This document shows, piece by piece, positions 56,620-64,000 of a stretch of 64,000 bases of DNA (position 1 is its first letter; the number at the start of each line of letters is the position of its first letter). The stretch covers positions 182,809,596 to 182,873,595 of the forward strand of contig NC_090321.1 of the NCBI RefSeq assembly GCF_040869045.1, read 5' to 3'. The notes below the pieces were generated by a model that was not told the origin of the DNA, made no database searches, and saw only the letters and a program-made list of their open reading frames with translations. A program made the position numbers and the translations under genes. The stretch comes from Eurosta solidaginis. Taxonomy: Eukaryota; Arthropoda; Insecta; Diptera; Tephritidae.

Positions 56620-59413
56620 TTAGTATACAATCAATAAATTATTCTCGTTGAAGCCGGCCGAGTGACCTGCATTACGTACGATGAAACACGAACCATCAAA
56701 GTGCATACGTTTTTCGTTACGGCTGTGAAGAGAAAGTATTATATATTTTAACTAGGGTTGGACCGGATAGATTTTTTGTCGGATTCTCGATAATGGCTAA
56801 AAAGTTGTATACGGATGACGATAGTTTGTCAAGCATAAAAAAACGATCTCGAAAGCAATACCTTAAGGATATACGTAGTCCCGATATGATTCCGAAATGG
56901 TACTCGAATGGTCTGAACCTGTGCCCTAATACTCAACGAGTTTCCTTCACATTTGAGAACAAACAAATTATGTAATTTGCTTGTTTTCGAATCCCTCTTC
57001 CATTCCAACCGAGTTACGGAATACCGAGCCTTATCATAAATACAATCTCGAAATCGTCTCTAAAATCACGCTGGAATGAACTGGAGATAGTACAGAAAAA
57101 CGCCCAATTTGAACATAAACTGAAAAAAATTTTTCGTGTGGGTTTTTTAAAAATGTTCTGAAATATGACTCTTTCGAACTGGCGGCAGATATATGAGTAA
57201 GATACCACACAGTAGTGCACATATTCCCGAAATAATCCCCACCAAAATCCCGTCATCGTCACAAAAACCATTTCGGCAACATCCTCGAAACACTTCTTTA
57301 ATGATCTCGAAACGGATCCAAAATATTCCATGAATGATCTCCAAAATAATTTCTTCATTATGATTCTGAAAACATTTACAAGTAATTTTCGACTTTATTC
57401 AGTAAAAAGTTCCGAAACTATCTCGATTATTCCAAAAAAAAACAAAATCCCGACAGAATCCGAATAGCCCAGAAAAAAGCTCGAAATAATACAATCTCGA
57501 TATAATCCGGAAACTGTCGAGAATTAATCTCCACCCATGAAACGTCCTCCATATTTTCCGAAATGATTCGGAAAAAGTCCCGGAAACTGTCGCAGATTAT
57601 CCATAAATAGTTCCTAAATAAGCCCGAAATGCTACAGAAACAATACCGAAAATAATATTGATCACTTTTCAAAAAGTTGCTTAGACCCATTAACTAAAAG
57701 TCTTTGTTCAAAGGCTTGGTACACTCACAAACATTAGAGTGCCCGAATTCAAAACTCATTGCGAGCCTTTTCTATTAGCAATATAGGAGTATTATATATA
57801 TGTTCATAAAACTGTGTATAGGCGTTTTGTCGTAATTGCCCCCATGGGCAATTCGATGTTTCTCTTTGATTTGTCTTATATTTTTTTGCCTTTGGTCGAT
57901 GATGAATGTATCCTACACATATTTAGCTGGTGACGCTCTGGCGACCCCAAGTTTTTCAAGAAACTAGGGGGTGGAGCGGGATAGCCTAATTTGGTTATGT
58001 TGATCGTTCCTGAGATGGTCGGGGCTAGTACTTTAATGATGCTTTGTTACCGAAACGTACGGGATTTATATCCGGCAGAGGACCTTAGGGGAGTGCCTTT
58101 ATCGTTAATACAACAACAACAACAACAACACAATATTGTCAGATCAAAAAAGTAGGAATAGGAAACCCCACTAACTACATAAACTTACCGTACAAATAAA
58201 TGTGACGTCTTGCCCAGTGAAGCGGTGCAGTGAATACCGGGCGTGGTCAAAGTGGCAGAACCATTGCCGGGACTGGTGCGTATCAAACATTTGTTATGAG
58301 TGCGTGTTAGCCTAAAAAAGTTCAAATGTATCAGCAAACAAACTAAAAACAAAATTTTCACTTACTTCACAAGTCCATCAGCAGCCTGAGTGATGCGAAA
58401 ACCATTTATCTCATAAATTTCAGTGCCCTCATCGGTGCATGAATATGTGGAATTTTGAATGACCTCATTTGCATCCTGCACATACGAGGGACCATGGCGC
58501 GAGTCGCTAACATAAAATGGAAAAATGGATTAAAATAAAATATCTTTAAATTATCTTTTTCACGCACTCATAAAATACAGTCAATGTATAATCCTTTGTG
58601 AGATCAGTGAAGGTATCAGTCGTGGTGCGTGTGCCAGCCGTATCCACGAGATATATCAATGCGCAAGATTCGCTGGTGAAGCTGACGCCTTTGTACCACA
58701 TTTTAGCGTAGCGACTGAATTAGAAATGAACATAAGCTTTATACTTCTTGAAAAAAAAAACTTTGTTTTGGCTCAGCTTACACAAAATTATTGGTTTTCA
58801 TGCCATCATAAGTGACTATCTCCACTTTGGAACCGCTTTGCAATATACGACCATTAGGATGAATCAATGCTGAGTTGCTGCAGTTGCGCGATAATGCAAT
58901 AGCCACCATGCTACGTTGATTAAGGACACGCACAGCTTTGTCCAATGTCATGTCAATGCTGATAGGGAGTAGAAAAGGTTTAAAATTATAGAAGTTTCTT
59001 AGGTATACGTAAGTATTAGGGATGTACAGAGCTTCGACTTCGATTCCTAATATCGAAGTTTCTGATTGGCTCAAATTTGATTACGATAACCGCTCCTACT
59101 TTTTGCAGTAGTCATTATAATAAAAGTTGATCAGAAGATAAAACAAATTTGGAAAATACGAATTCGATTCCGACTAACCCACTTCCGTAACATCTCTAAT
59201 TAAATTTATATCATACCGAATTCCATCTCGTAGGCGCAACTGTATTGTACCATTAGTCATGGCAATTGGTCCAGCTCCAGGGCAGGGTGGTGGTGTTGGG
59301 TTTTCATACTCGACACCACGGTGACTGCCGCTTAAACGTCCAACGGCACATGGCGGTGGTGGCATCGGTTGCGGAAAATGTTGAGCATGATGAGATGGTG
59401 ACATGGTTGGTGG
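56620..59413 (-). CDS. Conserved fly protein of unknown function, six visible coding exons
   Basis: Coding exons on the minus strand: 59413-59217, 58958-58782, 58714-58568, 58506-58366, 58311-58189 and 56722-56620 (stop TAA at 56620-56622). Introns have GT donors (GTATGA, GTAAGC, GTGCGT, GTAAGT, GTAAGT) and AG acceptors; the joined length is 888 nt, a multiple of three (295 codons plus stop). The first visible exon starts at an acceptor in phase 0 with PPTMSPSHHAQ; its ATG could be the start, but an upstream exon is likely. The protein begins with a His/Pro-rich linker (PMPPPPCA, PTPPPCPGAG). A conserved part follows with IRIDMTLDKAVRVLNQRS, ALIHPNGRILQSGSKVEI, RYAKMWYKGVSFTSESC and SRHGPSYVQDANEV, ending GHSAGFNENNLLIVY. 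There is no signal peptide or membrane segment. I recognise it as a conserved fly family but cannot name the gene or its function. Confidence 0.85.
57015..57690. repeat. Degenerate short-period repeat in the last intron
   Basis: Diverged copies of a motif like cccgaaatgatctcgaaa recur every 12-20 bases (cccgaaataatcc, cctcgaaacact, atgatctcgaaacgg, ttccgaaatgattcgg). It lies inside the 1.47-kb intron between exons 58189 and 56722. Open frames across it on the minus strand are by-products of the repeat. Confidence 0.5.
57925..58131 (+). mobile_element. (CAA)-tailed retroelement fragment, copy E
   Basis: Contains ctctggcgaccccaag, gagatggtcggggctagta and tttatatccggcagaggacc, and ends in taatacaacaacaacaac. 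It inserted in the last intron of the cellular gene in antisense orientation, 60 bp from the donor of exon 58311-58189. The 5' part seen in copies A-C is missing. Confidence 0.65.
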
Positions 59414-59660
59414 CTGTAATTGCAAAATATATTGTGTGCTATTATTTTCGGAGCAAAGACAGAACTAAAAAGGTAATAGTTAATTCCTCTGGTAAAACTT
59501 AAAAATATAAAATTCAATCCATTTCTCGATAGTTTGTATACGGGCCGTATTGTTGCAACTCTTATGAAGGTAGCACTACCCCGTCAGCATGTTTATTTGC
59601 TTGAAATTTTGAGCAATAAGGGTTGCAATCCCTGAATTCAATATATGTTTTGTTAGATGG
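59414..59660. other. Intron or upstream sequence of the cellular gene
   Basis: Starts with the acceptor ttacag (minus strand) of exon 59413-59217. No further exon was recognised up to 64000. Confidence 0.4.
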
Positions 59661-60012
59661 GACGTCTAGGTAATTCTATACGACAGCGTGACTCTCTTAA
59701 TACACGTTCAAAAATATCGGGAGTAGGGTCAAAAGAAGCGTTTTGGACTCAGGACCGCGAATACAAAAACGAAAGTTTGAGCTCTTATAAAAAATTTCCC
59801 CAGCCGTTACAGCAATGGTTTTGAATCAAAATACTTTGTACAACAAAATTACAACAACCACATGAAGAGCTTCAGTTTCCCTTCACAGAAGCAAAGTTTT
59901 TAACATCCGTTTTAAGACTCGCGATCCTGCGCTTTAAATGTCTATTTGCACTCTCGGAATTTTTTGGACATGCATTAAGAGTGTCATGCTGTCGTACAGA
60001 ATTACCGGCGTC
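59661..60012. mobile_element. MITE with 65-bp inverted repeats
   Basis: The left end gacgtctaggtaattctata and the reverse complement of the right end, gacgccggtaattctgtacg, pair over about 65 bp with mismatches (cgacagcgtgac, ctcttaat). The inside is non-coding. The exact borders and target duplication are unclear. Superfamily not assigned. Confidence 0.55.
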
Positions 60013-60078
60013 TATAAAAAAAATGTTTCGAACTGCAACTCAATGGTCGAATCTCATGCGAACTCAGTTCGCGACTTA

Positions 60079-60303
60079 GGACCTCATTCTCTATTACGAA
60101 ACGATTGGTCTCGCCTCAGAGACGAATCGCTGGTGTATTTGGACTATGTTAAACGATGGAAACGTATCATTTGACTTCCTACTTGATACAAAGTAAGAAA
60201 CGTAAAGACCGAACGAAAATGATAGAGAATACCATTGCGAGATGTAATCGTTTGGAGGCGAATCGTTCGTCTGAGTTATCGTTCGCAATACAGAATGAAG
60301 CAC
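60079..60303. mobile_element. MITE with TTA target duplication
   Basis: The left end ggacctcattctctatta and the right end, in reverse complement gtgcttcattctgtattgcg, form inverted repeats of about 20-25 bp with further internal pairing. It is flanked by tta (60076-60078, 60304-60306), and the identity extends to acttag on both sides, so the duplication could be 3-6 bp. The 3-bp TTA reading would fit PIF/Harbinger. Confidence 0.5.
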
Positions 60304-60309
60304 TTAGTA

Positions 60310-60989
60310 AAACTTTAAAACCAGTAATATTGCTAATTAAATTTTATTATCATGTCAAACCGAGACGTCGAAAAAATTGGAATTTCAGTTCACACGAGAA
60401 AAAATTACTCGTGGCGTTACATATAACTTGCCCCTAAGGCCGATTTTTCAGTACAAGTTCAACTCAGTTTGTCAGTTAAATCACGATTAAACTTATTCTG
60501 CAGTTTTTCAGTCTACTTTAACTGAAGTTTAAGCTCAGCCTACGCGGCCGATCTGGCAGGGTTAAACTCTAGTTAACCTATCGGTGATTTGCGTTCGTTC
60601 GATATGGCGTCGAATATACCCAGCAAACATTTGGGCTTGAGTACCATTAGAGCTCATGCCGATAACTAGCATACCTCTAAAATGTCATGAGGTGTTACGA
60701 AACAATGGCTAAACTTGAGAATCATAGTGTATTCAGCAAAAGACGGAATTTTTTAAAACTCGAAAAATGCTATTACTTAAGTTGAAAAAATTATCTTTTC
60801 CAAGTTGTGGTTCTTTCACTGGACTCAAGTGTAAGATTCCAATACTACAGTATTTTCACGAAAATAAAATGACATATACATATATAATTTAGTTTTGATA
60901 AATTACGTTCATTACTGCTTTCGTTCAGGTGTTTATTTCTCACAATAAATAGCTGTTGGCTTTGGTGGCACCACCTTGGAGATTTTTTT
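60310..60989. other. No gene recognised
   Basis: Contains a small repeat-like segment with cagtttgtcagttaaa and tttaactgaagtttaa in inverted order at about 60460-60530. Its borders are not definable. No coding sequence. Confidence 0.35.
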
Positions 60990-63825
60990 TATACTCAGTT
61001 GAGCAGAGCTCACAGAGTATACTAAGTTTGATTGGATAACGGTTGGTTGTACATATATAAAGGAATCGAGATAGATATAGACTTCCATATATCAAAATAA
61101 TCAGGATCGAAAAAAAATTTGATTGAGCCATGTCCGTCCGTCCGTCCGTCCGTCCGTTAACACGATAACTTGAGTAAATTTTGAGGTATCTTGATGAAAT
61201 TCGGTATGTAGGTTCCGCTATTTAAAATGAACGATATCGGACTATAACCACGCCCACTTTTTCGATATCGAAAATTTCGAAAAACCGTAAAAGTGCGATA
61301 ATTCATTACAAAAGACAGATAAAGCGACGAAACTTGGTAGATGAGTTGAACTTATGACGCAGAATAGAAAATTAGTAAAATTTTGGACAATGGGCGTGGC
61401 ACCGCCCACTTTTAAAAGAAGGTAATTTAAAACTTTTGCAAGCTGTAATTTGGCAGTCGTTGAAGATATCATGATGAAGTTTGGCAGGAAAATTACTCCT
61501 ATTACTATATGTACGCTTAATAAAAATTAGCAAAATCGGAGAAGGACCACCCACTTTTAAAAAAAAATTTTTTTAAAGTAAAATTTTAACAAAAAATTTA
61601 ATATCTTTACAGTATATAAGTAAATTATGTCAACATTCAACTCCAATAATGATGTGGTGCAACAAAATACAAAAATAAAAGAAAATTTCAAAATGGGCGT
61701 GGCTCCGCCCTTTTTCATTTAATTTGTCTAGGATACTTTTAACGCCATAAGTCGAACAAAAATTAACCAATCCTTTTTAAATTTGGTAGGGGCATAGATT
61801 TTATGACGTTAACTGTTTTCTGTGAAAATGGGCGGAATCGGTTAATGCCACGCCAAGTTTTTATACACAGTCGTCCGTCTGTCCTTCCGCATGGCCGTTA
61901 ACACGATAACTTGAGCAAAAATCGACATATCTTTAATGAATTTAGTTCACGTGCTTACTTGAACTCACTTTATCTTGGTATAAAAAATGAACGAAATCCG
62001 ACTATGACCACGCCCACTTTTTCGATATCGAAAATTACGAAAAATGAAAAATATACCATAATTCTATACCAAATACGAAAAAAGGGATGAAACATGGTAA
62101 GGTAATTGGATTGTTTTATTGACGCGAAATATAACTTTAGAAAAAACTTTTTAAATGGTTGTGACACCTACCATATTAAGTAGAAGAAAATGAAAAAGTT
62201 CTGCAGGGCGAAATAAAAAACCCTTAAAATCTTGGCAGGTATTACATATATAAATAAATTTGCGGTATCCAACAGATAATGTTCTGGGTCACCCTGGTCC
62301 ACATTTTAGTCGATATTTGGAAAATCCCATTCACATATACAACTACAATCACTCCCTTTTAAAACTCTCATTAATACCTTTAATTTGATACCCATATCGT
62401 ACAAACTCATTCTAGAGTCACCCCAGGTCCACCTTTATGGCGATATCTCGAAAAGGCGTCCACCTATAGAACTAAGTCCCACGCCCTTTTAAAATACTCA
62501 TTAACACCTTTCTTTTGATAGCCATATTGTACAAACAAATTCTAGAGTCACTCCTGCTCCACCTTTATGGCGATATCTCGAAACGGCGTCCACCTATGGA
62601 ACTAAGGATTACTCCCTTTTAAAATACTCATTAGCACCTTTCTTTTGATACCCATATTGTACAAACAAATTCTAGGGTCACCCCTGGTCCACCTTTATGG
62701 CGATATCTCGAAAATGCGACCACCTATACAACAACCACCACTCCCTTTTAAAACCCTCATTAATACCTTTAATTTGATACCCATATCGTACAAACACATT
62801 CTAGAGTCACCCCTGGTCCATCTTTGTGGCGATATTTCGAAACGGCGTCCACCTATAGATCTAAGGCCCAATCCCTTTTAAAATACTCATTAACACCTTT
62901 CGTTTGATGCCCATATTGTACAAACAAATTCTAGGGTCACCCCTGGTCCACTTTTATGGCGATATCTCGAAACGGCGTCCACCTATGGAACTAAGGATTA
63001 CTCCCTTTTAAAATACTCATTAACACCTTTCATTTGATACCCATATCGTACAAACACATTCTAGAGTCACCCCTGGTCCATCTTTGTGGCGATATTTCGA
63101 AACGGCGTCCACCTATAGATCTAAGGCCCAATCCCTTTTAAAATACTCATTAACACCTTTCGTTTGATGCCCATATTGTACAAACAAATTCTAGGGTCAC
63201 CCCTGGTCCACTTTTATGGCGATATCTCGAAACGGCGTCCACCTATGGAACTAAGGATTACTCCCTTTTAAAATACTCATTAACACCTTTCATTTGATAC
63301 CCATATCGTACAAACACATTCTAGAGTCACCCCTGGTCCATCTTTGTGGCGATATTTCGAAACGGCATCCACCTATAGAACTAAAGCCCACTCCCTTTTA
63401 AAATACTCATTAACACCATTCGTTTGATGCCCATATGTACAAACAAATTCTAGGGTCACCCCTGGTCTACCATTATGGCGATATCTCGAAACGGCGTCCA
63501 CCTATGGAACTAAGGATTACTCCCTTTTAAAATACTCATTAACACCTTTCATTTGATACCCATATCGTACAAACGCATTCTAGAGTCAACCCTGATCCAC
63601 CTTTATGGCTATATCCCTAAATGGCGTCCACCTATAGAACTATGGCCCACTCCCTCATAAAATACTCTTTAATGCCTTTCATTTGATACGCATGTCATAC
63701 AAACACATTCCAGGGTTTCCCTCGGTTCATTTTCCTACATGGTTATTTTCCCTTATGTTGTCACCATAGCTCTCAACTGAGTATGTAATGTTCGGTTACA
63801 CCCGAACTTAACCTTCCTTACTTGT
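60990..63825 (+). mobile_element. Helentron-like element, copy 4 (longest)
   Basis: Same orientation as copy 1. The 5' end is tatactcagttgagcagagc, then gtccgtccgtccgtccgt. The central gcccac and gggcgtgg blocks precede eleven 130-bp repeat units (62288-63709). The 3' end has the inverted copy gctctcaactgagtat, the hairpin gttcggttacacccgaac, and cttacttgtt. It is non-coding. It is the best copy for defining both ends of the family. Confidence 0.7.
62288..63709 (+). repeat. 130-bp tandem array with 260-bp higher-order repeat
   Basis: The markers ctagagtcac or ctagggtcac stand at 62412, 62542, 62672, 62801, 62931, 63061, 63191, 63321, 63450 and 63580, a spacing of 129-130. Units starting at 62801 and 63061 are identical over 130 bp, as are units 62931 and 63191. 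The two types differ (gtccatctttgtggcg against gtccacttttatggcg), which gives a 260-bp dimer repeat. Confidence 0.9.
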
Positions 63826-64000
63826 TTCAACTTAAACTCAACTCGATATCCAATGTAGGATATCAATTGGAGAAACATGTCTAATATTCATTTCAGAACT
63901 CTATATTTCTCAAAATCCCTCAACGGTTGGATAATAATTTAAAAATGCTTACGACGTTGGAGATCAACTCGAGAACTACAAATTTTAAAAAATGTCTCAA
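63826..64000. other. Flank of Helentron-like copy 4
   Basis: AT-rich, nothing recognised. Confidence 0.4.

Noticed and set aside
57014..57358. 114-residue minus-strand frame in the intron
   Set aside because: It follows the short-period repeat and lacks any domain; it is inside an intron of the cellular gene.
62645..62881. Repeated peptide frame in the 130-bp array
   Set aside because: 130 is not a multiple of three, so the frame is not kept from unit to unit; the repeat is a DNA feature.
62288..63709. A CRISPR array
   Set aside because: The repeats are direct, head to tail and without spacers, in a eukaryotic element.

Overview
The window looks like a transposon-rich stretch of a higher-fly (brachyceran Diptera) genome, most likely a tephritid fruit fly. 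The reasons are the AT-rich sequence, the metazoan introns of the one cellular gene, and repeat families that I recognise from fly genomes. No bacterial genes, rRNA, intact tRNA gene or CRISPR array is visible. The genus call is inference from recalled sequence families, not a database result.

Only one cellular protein gene can be supported. It is a six-exon minus-strand gene with its stop codon at 56620-56622 and its most upstream visible coding exon at 59217-59413. All visible splice sites obey GT/AG and all phases join. I know it only as a conserved fly protein of unknown function.

The rest is mobile DNA in nested layers. At 0.7-9.3 kb there are LINE 3' fragments, tRNA-derived SINEs, a decayed Helitron helicase (3.4-4.7 kb), and a repeat split by a 2.4-kb Helentron-like element (4.95-7.39 kb) that is itself split by a hAT-type MITE (5.19-5.86 kb). 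At 10.2-15.3 kb there are a solo LTR, more SINEs and a MITE. At 15.5-20.4 kb a 5'-truncated BEL/Pao fragment is followed by a LINE. At 21.1-25.1 kb a Jockey-type LINE is split by a 2.0-kb hAT element and abuts a Transib (RAG1-like) transposase remnant that keeps a terminal CACAGTG. At 29.7-35.6 kb there are a PIF/Harbinger-like MITE, an intact SINE, a TTTTA repeat tract with a tRNA-like sequence, and an RTE-like LINE whose tail contains a piggyBac relic.

At 35.6-54 kb there are two inverted Helentron-like elements, a nearly complete BEL/Pao element (minus strand) with an RTE-like LINE inside its 5' LTR region, and a complete Ty3/gypsy element (48343-53997) with both LTRs and a 4-bp target duplication. 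At 59.6-63.8 kb there are two MITEs and a fourth Helentron-like element whose internal 130-bp repeats form a 260-bp higher-order array.

The main points of interest are a SINE family of six copies, four of them with target duplications; the Helentron-like family turning into a satellite; the Transib relic; and three LINE copies, two of which share the same disabling lesions although one carries a perfect 24-bp target duplication. Family names rest on recalled hallmarks and need a database check.
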